DNA of 64,000 nucleotides, taken from Cymodocea nodosa. Lineage: Eukaryota; Streptophyta; Magnoliopsida; Alismatales; Cymodoceaceae. Position numbers and translations under genes: made by a program. Below the pieces are notes generated by a model. The model ran no database searches. It was not told where the DNA came from and saw only the letters and a list, made by a program, of their open reading frames with translations. The stretch spans positions 24,813,501 through 24,877,500 of the forward strand of contig CM072336.1 of assembly GCA_036874045.1 (NCBI GenBank), given 5' to 3'. This document shows positions 48,401 through 59,399 of this stretch, one piece after another (position 1 is the first letter of the stretch; each line of letters starts with the position of its first letter).

Positions 48401-51400
48401 CTTATTTGTAAGATTTCTCTAAGTAACCATTTAATTGAGATGTATTTCAACTTAGATATTCTTAAATTTTTTATCTAAATTGTAACTTCATTCAAAAACC
48501 TTTCTTTTAACTTTGATATTCCTATACATAAAAGTTACAATTCAATTTAATTTTTTCTTTTAACTTAGATATTTTTATGTTTTATCTAAGTTATAATTTC
48601 ATTTAATTAACTTAATCTTGTCCTTTTAACTCATTCCTTGGTTAATTACATTTTCACTAATTACTTTAATTCGTTACTTCATTAAAAATCAATTCTGTTA
48701 TGTGCACAAATACCTAGATTTCAAATTTTTTCTGTCAGATTCTATAGAATTCAAATTCTGAGTGCACAAATAGGTCCTTAGTGTACAAATGACTTTATAT
48801 TTCCTGTCATGTCTTATCATGTTTTGTTATTTCTATTTTTCACTATTTTCATCATTTCATTTTTCGATGGGAAATGTACACAAACGAGCCTTAAGTGTGT
48901 GAATGCAAGATGCCATCTTAATCATATCAAGAGGGTGTGGTTTGGCTAACACACCGTAGAGGGAAGGGAAATTGAAGCAAGGATCATGAAGTACTTTAAG
49001 AATCTGTTCAGAAAGTAGGTGGGATGGTATTTAGGTGGAAACTATGTGGTCATCCACTTCTATTTGAAGTGGAAAGGATGGTCTCAATTTAGAGTTTAGT
49101 AAGGAGGAGATCAAAAGGGTAGTTTTCAAGCTTTCTTGATTACTTGGGATATATAACAAGATTTTCATTAGACATGAGTATTGTGTTTGTTTTATTATTT
49201 ATTCACTGTTGCATTTTGTTACTTGAATTGTAACATTACTGTTAGATTACAATAAAAAATTGATAAAAAATTTACCAATTCCTTGATGATTTGATTTAGT
49301 TTTTGGTTTCTAAGATGAAGTTGGTTCAAGTCATCACAAAATTTCTAAAATCAATACATATAATTTGATTCATGATTCTTATTAAAATCAAATCTAACCA
49401 AATTGAATCAAATCATTTATAGCATTATTAGCAAGTGGAAAGTGTTTTTGCAAGAACTTATTGCATTTTTTATGGTGAGCAAGGATTAAAAAATCAATTC
49501 AAATCAGCGATTTTTTGTTGATTTGGATTGGATTTTCAAATTAATGATACCAAAACAATGTATTTAGGATATCATTAGAGTTTGAACAATCCTTTCTTCA
49601 AGATCGTCATCTTTTTGTGAAGTTGTTGGAATCAAAGATGTTTTTAAGATGTGGATGATCAGATCAGTCGATCCATGCATTAGATTGATTGATTTAGTGG
49701 AGCTAGCTAGCTATTGTGTCGTTGCCTTCATCACATTGTTGCCTCCATTGCATCATCGCTTCCATTGTGAGCCATCGAAGCCTTTGCCTCTCTTTTTTAA
49801 TTAATTCATACAAGATTTTTTTAAAGATATTAATTATATTATAGGAATAAATTTATAATTTACTCTAAAATCTTATAGTTAAAATTTTTAGTTCTGAGGA
49901 TTTTGGAAATTCTTTAGTTTAAAATTTTTTTAGTTCAGTATGAATTGTAACTTAAATTCTATTTAAATTTAACTTAATAAAATTTAGATTTTATTGAAAT
50001 CTAATCTGAATTTTTAATCATTTGCTATTATGAATTTTTTTTCAATTATTTGTATATGATTTAAAACTTTTTTTATGCATATGACTACTATATCTCTATC
50101 TATTTTATATTTTATTCATGATAATTGCCTAAAGTTTATCTTAGTATTTTTATATGCTTATCATAACTTATTTTATCTTATACTTAGGTTTTAAGTTGAA
50201 ATTTGAAATTTTTTAACTATTTCCACAAAAGTATTGTGTTTCCACTGATATGATCGTCAATGCATTTTCATTTTTTGAAGGATCGATCCTTTATATAATA
50301 CCAATATTTGAAACCTTGATTGCAAGTGCTCAAAATGTCATATTGAATTTAATTTCAATATGTCATTTGTTGTTGATCTATGAATTGTACAGTTTGCAAA
50401 TGTTGTGAATTGAATAATCTCTGCTTGTTTCTATTCTTGCTTGTTGCTTATTCCTATTTCCACTTGCAAATGTTGTGAATTGCATAGCTCAATCGTGCTC
50501 ATAGATTAGGCTATGACAGAAGTTGTTGGGCTTACTGTCTAAGGTGGATTTATTAAAGGTGTTTCACAATCAGTTGATGATTCTTGATGGCAGCTTTTGA
50601 GGTACATGGCTTCCTGAATCAGTGAATTTGTTGTATTGGAAGAAAGTTAGTGATAGAGTTTCTAGGTATTTATTTTGGTAATTGGTGTTAAAGCTATAGG
50701 TAGGGAGACAAGAATTTGGAATTAATATAGGTTTACACTAATGGTCATCTTTGAGTCCTTAATTATTTGTCTTATTTATGAAATCACTATGAAAATTCAA
50801 GAAGAAATACATTTGTTGATGACATTTTGGTTAATGAAAGTAAGGTATGAATAAATTTTAAATTAGAATTATTGAGAGATACCTTAGAATTCAGGAATTT
50901 AGACTATGGTATTGTTTGGATGGGAATTTGTTCGAAGAAAATTTTGCAAAATTGTGATTTCATGTTGATTTCGAGGTGAGGAAAATTTTGTGATTCTAAA
51001 TACTGCTTAGACTTTTCTTTGTGATAGAGAAAACAAGAGCTAGATTTTGAGAAAGAATGCCTTATAATTTCTCCCACCTGTCCCAAAATCTTGTCAATCA
51101 ACAAAATTCACCAAAATGATTGATTTTGTGATTCTGGACCCAAAATCTATGAAGTCAGGAATGTTTAGGTAAATCTTGGAATTGCAAATTGACACATCCA
51201 AAATCCTATCAAAACAAGTTCTAAGTTGGTCAAAAACTAAAACATGAGGTGCAAGTTTAGCTATGATAGGAATAATGATGAAAACATAAAATTGGGATGT
51301 GGGAATCAGATGAATAATGATGAAAACATAAAATTGGGATGTGGGAATCAGATGAATAATGATGAAAACATAAAATCGAGAGGTGGGAGTTATGTAATCC

Positions 51401-54400
51401 CTAAGACTAAGAATTTTAGTTATTTAGGATCTTTAATAAGTAATAATGGAACAATTTTGGAAGATATTTTTTACATAATTAAATTAGTTTGGATAAAGTG
51501 GTGAAATGTGTCCGTGTGTTATGTGATAAGAGAATACTCTTAAAATTTAAAGGGAAGTTTTATAGAATATCTATTTACGTAGCTATATTTATGACATTGT
51601 ATGTTGGACCGCTAAAGATAATATTTTTTAAATAAGTTAAAATATCTGTTATGAATAAGTAATGCGGTAAAATTATTTCATTCATAATAGAGTGGGGGTT
51701 GCATCAGTTTAGGATGAATAAGTAAAAATCATCTTGGATTAGACATATCCTTAGAAAGTCTATAGTTGCTTTTGTTAGGAAAGGAGGATTAATTATTAAT
51801 ATAGTTAAGATTAAAAGAGTTAGAGTAAGATAAAAATTACTTGTTTAGAAATAATGAAAAAAAAAGTTTAAAATTATATAACTTACAGTAGATATGGCTA
51901 TGAATACAAATCAATGGAAAGAATGGTTTCATGTGCCAGACCCTTTGTGGTAGGATAAATACATTACTTGTCGTTATCATACTGAAAGTAATGATTAATG
52001 TAAATAAAATTAACATGTGGTTTCCGTGGTTCTTCTTTTGGGCTTTCCCTTTGTAGATCTTGTTGACTTTTTTCCTTCCTGAAGTTTTGTGAACTTTTGT
52101 GTTATTTGCTGAAAGACAATTTTCTGGTAGGCTCCGTTATTGTAATTTTATCAAATGTCTCCAAAGAGACAGACTCCATTATTATACTGATAAAAAACTT
52201 TCCTTGTTTTTGTTGGTGCAAATATACCTGTTTTATGTGTGTTCATTCTGTATTCCTCAAAATTTACATTTGTCCTTGGTGCTTTTGACTTTTCTTCAAC
52301 ATTTATTTATTTTTTGAGCTGTGTGTTTTCTTCCATGCATCATAATATTGCTATTTCAAAGCCTTGATTTTGTAGGATCATCAAGCTATGTTTCAACAAA
52401 TGGTTGAGCTTATTGGTATAACGTCTATCATGGAGGTGAGTGACAAATGGACTTTTTAAATTTTTATGAATATTGCTGTTCTTACTTTATTGTTATAATT
52501 GAACATTTTTAGCTTAAACTTGCCATACGAAAGTCTCCTTTATTATTTTTATCGTTGTTCCATCCACTTTAAATTTTATATTGTTCTGATCAATCATTGA
52601 TAGACCCTGATTTTGAAGTAAATTTCTGAATCTGTTCAATAGTACCTGATATCTGCCAATTGTTTTCGTAGATTTTAATAAGGTTGATTGCCGCTGATGA
52701 ACATATATATTCCAGTTATATGGATTCAATGAAATGGCTTGGTGATTCCAATATTCTTGAGATGATCGTGGAGAGGTTCAGGTCATCAGTAAGTAATTTA
52801 TTTTTTAGCGTTTTCCTTTACGATTTGAGCTGTTTAGTTGCTACAATGAACTTCTGCATGGTTTCCTTTTTGGAACATATCATACTATAAGTTTCTTCTT
52901 TAAATAAAAAATCATGCATTATTTTTGTTCCATAATGTTTATGCTGGCCAACAAGTGATGATATAGGTAGGCTATGGTTGATGTGATTGTGTAGATAAAG
53001 GGATGCTAAATCACCTACTTACCATGAGATAATGAACAAGTACTTGAAGTTAGAGAAAAGGAGTTAGAACAATGCATTGATAGATTGGAAAGACAATGAC
53101 CGATGTATTAACTGTTTGCTATGCATGTTGGATGGATGGCTAAGCATTACTAGGTAGTAAATAATTACTTTTCTGGAGCATTGCAATTGTTCTGCAGTTT
53201 TTATGAAGTTCATTGATGTTTCTAACTACAATAAGTTATAAATACCTTTACAACTTAATGTTGATGTTATAATGGAGGTTGGAGCTTCCAATTTCACTCA
53301 GATTGTTATAGATAATGGTACCAAATTTAAGAAGGTAAGGAAGAAGTTAACTTGAAAATATCCAATTGTTTGGACACTTAATGCTATTTACTGCATTGAT
53401 ATTATTGTAAAGATTTTGGAAAGATGAAGCTAATAGTTAATATTCTCTCTGATGTTAGACTTGTGACATCTATAATCACTTGTACATATTGATGTACATG
53501 AGACTTACAAGACTTGATGCACAACATAATGTATCTGTTCATTCTCTCCATTTCACTATTTCAGTTTTTACTTTTAGAATATGGTTGGCTTTCAAGGAAC
53601 CGTTGGACATGGATGGGACCTAGTTTCTCTGACGTCCACTTTCCCTTAGTCTTTGGTGTTTCTTTATACCTATATTTCTGTAACTAGTTCTTTCCTTTGT
53701 TATCAATTTTTAATTTTTTACTATTTGAGAGAAAAGCTCGTGCAAATTTTGTCTAAGTAATGGAAGGAAAAAATATTTTAGTCATCAATTAGTGTTTGTG
53801 ACATTATATTTATTTGAAGTAGCTGAATCTGTATTGGTCTTCTTTTATGTAAGAAATTTATCGGAATTATCCTGTAAATAACTCTTTTTATGTAATGCAT
53901 TTGCTCAGAATTTACCTGAAGTGCATGCAAATGTGGCTGAAACTTTATGTACGGTGATTACATGTGCTCCACCTGTGCTTTCTGCTAAGATCTTCAGCCC
54001 AAGGTAACCTTATCCGTTGGAGCTTAGTGCTTGTGACAATTTTTTTCACCTTTCTTTTGTTTTCACCTCCAAAATTATTTCATTATGTTTCATAGATGTT
54101 GACATAATGAAACTTTTGTTAAGAATGAATTAGAAGAAAGGACTCCACCCCATTAATAGATTGGGGAACTTATATATAAAAAAAGAAATGGAAAAATGGA
54201 TTGTCAGAAAGTATTTACTGAGGCCCATATTATGCTTATGGCAGGGCTATAAGAAATATGGCAGATTGAATGGAAAATAAGAAAAATATGGTATTTATAA
54301 AGTTGAAAGGGTCGGTGAAAGAACTAAAGATTTTGAGCCAGGTGTATCAAGGATAAAAATGATAGTCTTAGTAGAAGATAATAAAATTAATGTTAGAGAA

Positions 54401-57400
54401 GATTCTATCATAGAAAGTGCACTTAATTATAAAAATCATAATTATTTTCAACAATTAGTACAATTAAGGTATAAGAGGTACTAAGATGTTGAAATTTGAA
54501 AGAATTATTTGATTGATAATATCTTTATTAACATTTGGAAGCATACCTGTGAAATTGTTTTTAACTAAACCTTTTAATATAATTTTAAACACAGAAAAGA
54601 TGTCAAATGATTGGAGAAGGAAAGCTCTTGTAGGTATATTGAAGAATGATGGTGACATTTAAAATCGGAATAATTATTAAATGAATCTTATCCTGTGTTG
54701 TAAGAACTGTATTTGTATAAAAAGTAGGATTTACATTAATTGAGGATAAAATGTGAGTAAATAAGTTTAGATTGTTTGATTTGGTCCACAAAGGATTTTA
54801 AGATATGCATCTATAAAAGAACAACAAATTGTGTCATAACTGCACTATGTGGGGTTGACCACATGAATCTTTTTTTTTCTAGATATTTCTATCTATGACT
54901 AAATCTTTGGTTAAATCACATAAATTGAAATCTTTTCTTACATTTCCCATGTGGTTTTAGACCTTCCTTAACTTGTTTTTGTTTTTTCTACATGAATTCT
55001 CTTCTTCTAGCTAGTACATCTTTTGGCCTCCTAAGGATATAACTAAACTGCCTAAACTGATTTTTTCTTACCTTATCTTTTATTTGATGCAGCTGTTACT
55101 CCATTCCTAATAAAATGATTTTTTAACTTATCCTTTATGGTATTACCACTCATCCATTTCAGCATTTGCATCTTTGTAACGTTAACTTTGTATGCAAATC
55201 TATAAGAGAGGGAGAATTAATAGATATAGGAGAAACTAAAAGAGATGGTAAAGGTTGAAAATTACATGGTTAGAAACAGTGGAAAAATTTAAAATTTCAT
55301 AATCTAACAAAAAGTTTAATGATGATATAAAAGATGGAGAGAAAATCATTCATGTTACCAATTCCACATTATGAGGATTAATGGTTGGTTTTTTCTTCTC
55401 TTTCTTGTTTTCTTCTATCTTCCAAGAATTTGCTCATTTTATGAAAACTGCTTTTTTTTTCAGCTTTGTGGGGAAGTTGCTTTGTCATGCATTGGAGGAT
55501 TGCAGGCCAAATTCTGTTTTAGTTTATTCATTGACTGTTTGCATATCATTGCTTGATCCAAAGAAGCTTGCCTCAACATCATATCGTTCATTTCATTTCA
55601 CCCATGGATCAGTTGCTACCATCAGTGCGGAGACTGTTAATGTCATGCTTGAGAAACTAGGTTGGTGAATTTTTTTCCTATTCCCTTTTATGAATTCAAT
55701 CTGATGTTAATTGTTTACCTTTGACATCAGTGATAGTGGCTTGTTTATGCCTTTTTGAGTGTTTTGGAATGCATTGTTTAGTGTTCTTTCTCATATGTAT
55801 ATGTTTGTGTGTACAGCCCTAATATATCTTGCCTTAATCCTCATAAAATAAGGTACATCCTATCCGACCGTCTTTAAAATTTTGATTAAAATAAAATGAG
55901 TAAACCACCCAAGATTCCTAGAGAACCGGAAACTGATGGGTATGTTTTGTTTTAAAAAAAAAATTTAGTAACCGTTGCAATGTAAGATAATTGTATGAAC
56001 AAATGTGGCAACCATGCACAAGGCATCTTAAATGCACGTGTGAATTTCACAACTAGTTACCAAAAGTACGTCCTACTTTCATTTTTTAAAAACAAAATGA
56101 TGTCTGTCCTTTAGGCATCACATGCAAAAAATGATATTTTTGTTTCATTGCACACAGGCACCCTGACATGCATATCACCAACCATCATCCATCTCTCGGC
56201 CAGCATTTCCTACATATCTGTTCATTCCAACCCCCATTCCAATATTTGCATCACCACCTGCCATGCATGCCCCTTGCTGCCATCCACCTGTTGACTACAT
56301 CTGTGTTTCCTCCTTACCTGGGCCCATACAGTGGCATTTGCATTTTCCCTGCCCCATCATCCATTTACTAGCTGGTGTCTGCATTAAACATCCTAACCCA
56401 TCGAGCCACTATCCATTGGCCAGTTGACATTTGTTTTACCATTCCCTAACTTTGGTCAACATTTGATAATGCTAGAACATGCATTATTGAAGAAAATGAA
56501 TGTAAACATGAACTCTAGAACTTCGTTATCGTGATGTGATGTCATTAAGATGTTGCCACATCACATAGAAAATAAGGTAAACTATAATACGTATAGTCTC
56601 TCTCTCTCTCTCTCAATACACACACACAATGATGAAGATGACATTGGATATGTTAGTGAACGTGGATATGTTATTATAATGATGAAGATGACATTGCGCT
56701 TGGCCAACACCATGCTCTTTTTCAAAATTTATGTAGGCAATCTTAAACTCTTGTCCAATGTTAGTAGTTGGATGGTAATCTTCTTCAGCATTCCATTGCT
56801 CCCACCATACCATTAGCAATTTCTATTGATTTTCACATATTGGTTTGCAGGTGACTTAATGAGGCTTTTGGATGCATCTTCTTCTGTGATGGTTTTACCC
56901 ACCACATATGGAAGATTACAACCTCCTCTTGGAAATATTCGCCTAAAGGTGACATTACTCAATACCCATATTTGATATCCTGATGCTTTTTAGTACTTTC
57001 ACTCATATAGTAATGCACGTATTTTATGGATTTCCTTAAGAAAAATGTCTTGACGAGGGATGCTTGCTAAAACTTTATGGAAATACTTTGGCCCTTAATA
57101 ATCATCTGCGGTGGTTTCTACCACTGCTCTGAAAGGGAACATTTGTCACCGTTGTGGTGACTCAATCGTAAGGTGTCTAGTTGAACGGTGCCTTTGGAAT
57201 GCTTAGAGGCTAAAAAGTTTATTGTTGGGTATGCTTTGATCTTTTAAGGATATGACAAACTACCTAAATTGATTTCGTTTTACCTTATTTTCAATTGATG
57301 CAACCTTCACTTCATTCCTTGTAAAATCATTTGTAAACTTATTTCTTATAGTATTACCATTCATTCGTACAAACATTTGCATTTCTACAATGTTAACATT

Positions 57401-59399
57401 TTGCATATGGTCATACTTTATAACTCAGGACATTGGTTTATAGAGTATGACCAAGCGAATAACAATTTTATAGAAATTTTCTTTTTACTGCTTAGGTGAT
57501 ATTTGAACCCAATTTGCAATATGGGTTTAAATGTCCACCAATGCTTGGTAGCATTCAATTTATAGGTGCTTATCGGATCGGCAGCTTTGAAAAACAATCC
57601 TTATCAATAAAATTGTGCTAATATTGATCAATACATTGCACTATGTCAAGGACAAGGAGCATCAAATGGACACGATCACCATTTGTTAGATCATGGCCCT
57701 CGGCCTCAACAATGGGAATCTACAGGATTTGAACCCATGTTTGCCTCTCTCCATGATGATCCATTGGTTCAGTAACTCCTTGGCATTGTTCAGAAGGTTG
57801 GCCATGACTTCATTGGTTCAATAACTTGATCCTTATTTGGTTTCGCTTGGCATCATTATCAAGTACCATCAGATGTTGAAATTGGCAAGGGTTAAGAATA
57901 TCCTATTATCTTAGATATGATTCTAGAAGATCCCCACCAGTCTTGAACTTTGGAGCTAATCAACCTTAGCTAAATACACTTGTCATCCTTATAATTGAAC
58001 ACCATATAATGTTGAAACCAGTCAGACTTAAGAGTCTCTTGCGCATGTGATTCTTGGTGATCCCCGCCACTTGAGTGCTCTGGAGTTAGTCAATCTCATA
58101 TACAATGTGCACAAGCTACCTTTAGATAGCTTTTGTTTGTGTCGAGTCAGAGATGGTTTGATATAGTTAGGGAACACTTTGAATACTTGCTTATGTCAAG
58201 AACGCCTTAGGAAAAGGCATGGTGTATAGAAGACATGGTCACCAGTTTATTCATGACTTGGTGATGAAAGGTGTGATCACATGGATTGCTATTTTATTGA
58301 ACGGTGTGATCTCTACACCTCACTCCTAGTCTTTGGAGCTGCTTGTAGATATTTTTACCAAAGGCTTTAGTTTTGGGGTATTTAGGGCTCTTTTTACTAA
58401 ATTGGGCATGATTGATATATATTCTTCAGGTCTTCAACTTGAAGGAAAGTGTTATAGTCATATATTAGATTTTTTGTTATTAGAATCCTGCCATAATATT
58501 AATTGTTAAATAGTTATCTGCTTATGTTAGGTTGTCTATTACTCATTATATACAAGTGTAATCCTTAGTTAAAATGCAATTTGTTGTCCCTCTGCCCAAG
58601 TATATTTAGCCAAATGATTGATTATGCAAATTAACGTTAGAATTTCTCTTGGTGAATAAACCATTGCAGCAATTCAGATACCATTGTAATGTTGCATGGA
58701 CGGTTCCTTTTGATACTGACATTTTTTGTTATAAATATGCAAGATAATAGAGTTTGTATCTGTTCTATTAACGATTGGCAATGAAGATGCTGAAAAGGAA
58801 CTAATTCGCTCAGGAATCATCAAATGTGTTATAGACTTGTTTTTTGAGTAAGTCATCTTGTTTGAACGTGAATCTTATGTGTCACAAATGAATGGCCACC
58901 AATGCTGTTGATGATGTTTGCAGCTATCCATTTCATAATTTCCTACACAACCACGTTGAGTGCATCATTCTATCTTGCTTGGAGAGCGAAAGGATGTTCC
59001 TTGTAGAACATATTCTTGTAGACTGTGATATTGTTCATAAGATTCTTGGAGCAGAAAAGGGTTCTACTTTATCAGCAAACTCCCATAAGGTAACATCTCC
59101 TTGCATATTCACACAATTCAATAAGCAAATATTTAAAATTTGTCTGTGCATGTCTTTACCTATCTTGGCATTATAATAGGTGCTTAGCATTATTCATAAT
59201 TGGGAGGCTCTAGGAAATTTAACTTATGTCACAAAGCAGACAACACTTATTATTATTAATTTTTTAATTTTTGCAGCTTACTGTGCCTGCCGATGGAAGA
59301 CTACCACCTAGAATTGGAAGCATCGGCCATATTACACGTATATCCAACAAGCTCATTCAGTTGGCAAACAATGTTGACATAATAAAAATGCATTTGCAG
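36401..59399 (+). CDS. SIT4 phosphatase-associated (SAPS/PP6 regulatory subunit) protein, N-terminal 464 codons
   Basis: Fourteen exons: 36401-36439, 36871-36974, 44205-44288, 44374-44449, 44615-44689, 44798-44851, 52376-52435, 52672-52788, 53909-54003, 55464-55660, 56851-56948, 58744-58847, 58924-59089, 59277-59399. All are GT-AG and in phase (1392 nt). The protein starts MFWRVPNLSPPS and follows the SAPS domain throughout: TVEELLDVDEIIQECKALN, QLEQLLCYIVEEC, FPFMACEIITCEV, LLFSFLKPDHSHNPLLAGYF, ELIGITSIME, DSMKWLGDSNILEMIVERF, NLPEVHANVAETL, LTVCISLLDPKK, LPTTYGRLQPPLG, NHVECIILSCLESE, GSIGHITRISNKLIQLAN. SAPS proteins are helical-repeat subunits that target PP6/Sit4 phosphatase. The next expected exon (NSEW-type) is not found before the window ends, so the gene continues to the right. 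Introns 2 (7.2 kb) and 6 (7.5 kb) are transposon-filled. The reading frame appears intact. Confidence 0.94.
38504..38895. mobile_element. Partial relative of the CCTAGGC miniature family
   Basis: The left end AGTTTTTAAGGTACCAATGTGCCTAG resembles the ends of the elements at 19075 and 39581. An internal AT-rich stretch and a right-hand CATGCCTAGGAGG are present, but the right terminal inverted repeat is not recognisable. A truncated copy, low confidence. Confidence 0.35.
39240..39550 (+). mobile_element. L1-type LINE fragment (reverse transcriptase C-terminal part)
   Basis: The plus-strand translation contains LSVQYLGLLF (family: PFxYLGLPL) and, after frame breaks, DKLSGWRSRF (family: KL.GWK.R). 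Same strand as the SAPS gene. The ORF is broken by stops. Confidence 0.6.
39581..40000. mobile_element. CCTAGGC-type miniature inverted-repeat element
   Basis: Left GGTTACTAAGGTAGGTGCCT (continuing AGGCAC) matches the reverse complement of the right end, GGGCACTTAGGAAGGTGCCT (continuing AAGC), with about 22 of 26 positions shared. About 420 bp, the same size class and the same terminal motif as the element at 19075-19488. No coding capacity, and no clear target duplication. It sits inside the LINE. Confidence 0.5.
40430..40619 (+). mobile_element. L1-type LINE fragment left of the solo LTR
   Basis: Translation contains KLDGIMCNFLWVGG (family: I...FLW.G) and GYSLVAWFTIQRLR (family: LV.W..V..PK), ending GKWLW across the LTR insertion. 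Stops are present. Confidence 0.7.
40620..42153. mobile_element. Solo LTR (1,524 bp) with 5-bp target duplication GGTTG
   Basis: The LTR runs 40625-42148. It begins TGTTAAGAATCTTATGTTTT and ends CTGTTTTGATCCAACA, so it has TG...CA ends with TGTT/AACA inverted termini. The perfect direct repeat GGTTG flanks it (40620-40624 and 42149-42153). Removing the LTR and one GGTTG rejoins the LINE frame as GKWLWCLLE. The ATTCATCCCCCCTCTTAA just inside the right end resembles long copia (SIRE/Maximus-type) LTRs; this lineage is inference. No internal region remains, as expected from LTR-LTR recombination. Confidence 0.88.
40751..41027. repeat. 69-bp tandem subrepeats inside the solo LTR
   Basis: About four diverged copies with the core TAAAC.CAACGAAGTTAGTT, then TTGT.T.TAACCTTTATG. 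In one frame the last three copies translate as NEVSSL..TFM...M.SWTLRKL, spaced 23 codons apart. The first copy is the most diverged. Confidence 0.85.
42154..43338 (+). mobile_element. L1-type LINE 3' portion, right of the solo LTR
   Basis: Translation contains IGCGKWVAFWDDCWLD (family: G.G..I.FW.D.W), then APRKVQFF.LLLQCR, and WLERNTRVFWNK near 43000. The tail ends in an A-rich CTCAAAAGAAAAACGAAAG near 43338, a plausible poly(A) end. Frame breaks show it is dead. Confidence 0.72.
46060..46560 (+). mobile_element. L1-type LINE fragment (endonuclease domain)
   Basis: Broken translation with VYGPN-like sequence (TTTATGGCCCAAACAACC) and FLKWIEEQTLMDFPINGCAFTW near 46430-46490, matching the L1 endonuclease F..WI....L.DLP..G..FTW. 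Same strand as the host gene. Confidence 0.65.
46569..48893. mobile_element. AT-rich insertion splitting an L1 LINE
   Basis: About 2.3 kb of extremely AT-rich DNA separates endonuclease and reverse-transcriptase pieces of one LINE. The ends are weakly inverted: left GGGAGGTTTGTGCAAT with AATAGTGAGAAATG; right, read backwards, GGCTCGTTTGTGTACATT with AAATAGTGAAAAAT. The right end is followed by TTA; the left lacks a clean matching duplication. Probably a large non-autonomous Harbinger-like element. Boundaries are tentative. Confidence 0.42.
47430..48777. mobile_element. Tourist/Harbinger-like non-autonomous element
   Basis: 1,348 bp flanked by TTA on both sides (47427-47429, 48778-48780). Left end GGGTTTGTGCACTTGGAATT; right end read backwards GGACCTATTTGTGCACTCAG then AATTTGA. 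The shared core TTTGTGCACTYRGAATTTGA is 20 bp. No transposase is visible. It is nested in the larger AT-rich insertion. Confidence 0.62.
48895..49160 (+). mobile_element. L1-type LINE fragment (reverse transcriptase start)
   Basis: Contains IKRVW-like sequence near 48925, then MKYFKNLF and, after breaks, EFSKEEIKRVVFKLS near 49095-49135, matching the L1 motif F..EEI..AV. It is probably the continuation of the fragment at 46060-46560. Confidence 0.65.
50907..51220. mobile_element. 314-bp inverted-repeat miniature element inside the RTE LINE
   Basis: Flanked by CTA on both sides (50904-50906, 51221-51223). Left end GGTATTGTTTGGATGGGAAT; right end read backwards ACTTGTTTTGATAGGATTTT, inverted with some mismatches. 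Removing it rejoins the LINE as F R L S W S K T K. No coding capacity. Confidence 0.6.
51271..51390 (+). repeat. Three tandem copies of a 42-bp in-frame unit within the RTE ORF
   Basis: Copies start at 51271, 51313 and 51355, each AATAATGATGAAAACATAAA; the first two are identical in the compared bases. It translates as NNDENIKLGCGNQM repeated. RTE relatives have a single copy here. Confidence 0.92.
54200..54830 (+). mobile_element. RTE-type LINE fragment in SAPS intron 9
   Basis: Broken translation with GERTKDFEPGVSRIK (family: R.RDL..V..IK), a VWKHTCEI-like segment near 54535, then NDWRRKALVGILKNDGDI near 54606-54660 (family: P.EWR.S.LVPIYKNKGD) and an EDKM..NKF stretch. Stops throughout. 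Confidence 0.68.
54870..55200 (-). mobile_element. RTE-type LINE fragment, opposite orientation
   Basis: On the minus strand: SYILRRPKDVLARRRE near 55030, the counterpart of GHILRRP.....R in RTE. It adjoins plus-strand RTE pieces on both sides, so several insertions or an inversion happened here. Confidence 0.6.
55205..55375 (+). mobile_element. RTE-type LINE 3' terminal fragment
   Basis: Broken plus-strand translation similar to the RTE C-terminus: GKG.KLHG.KQWKNL (family: KKTW.E.V.KDL), followed by a W-R-E-K-I-H-V-T-like end at 55340-55365. Confidence 0.5.
56597..56628. repeat. (CT)n / (CA)n microsatellite
   Basis: CT run (about 56597-56614) followed closely by ACACACACACA, in SAPS intron 10. 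Confidence 0.9.
57230..57490 (-). mobile_element. RTE-type LINE fragment in SAPS intron 11
   Basis: On the minus strand: CHILKRSKHTQQ near 57230-57255, the GHILRR motif of RTE. The following minus-strand sequence parallels the copies at 27690 and 54870. Confidence 0.52.
58180..58615 (+). mobile_element. Ty1-copia 3' fragment with part of an LTR
   Basis: The plus-strand translation GVISTPHS.SLELLVDIFTK, then FGVFRALFTKLGMIDIYSSG, is the end of copia RNase H (family: LADIFTK...F..L..KLGM.DI). It ends LEGK at a polypurine GAAGGAAAG, followed by TGTTATAGTC at 58450, a probable LTR start. The LTR end is not determined. It lies immediately left of SAPS exon 12. Confidence 0.72.

Larger units (their letters stand above)
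50690..51990 (+). mobile_element. RTE-type LINE fragment in SAPS intron 6
   Basis: Broken translation with IGLH.WSSLSP.LF (family: GLHQGS.LSPYLF), the catalytic motif FVDDILVNES near 50815-50845, LELLRDTLE, then KCKFSYDRNN-like, PKTKNFSYLGSLISNNG (family: FRYLGS), WIRHILRKS near 51735, and a QWKEWFHV-like end near 51920. Many stops. It is split by a small element at 50907-51220 and contains a 42-bp triplication. Confidence 0.78.
44852..52375 (+). other. SAPS intron 6 (7.5 kb), transposon-rich
   Basis: Bounded by CTTCAG^GTAAATG and TTTTGTAG^GATCATCAA. It contains L1 and RTE LINE pieces and two inverted-repeat elements, listed separately. Within it, 44860-46050 and 49170-50680 show no recognisable element. 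Confidence 0.85.

Noticed and set aside
56168-56371. 67-codon Pro/His-rich ORF in SAPS intron 10
   Set aside because: No motif, no homology, within an intron; compositional artefact.
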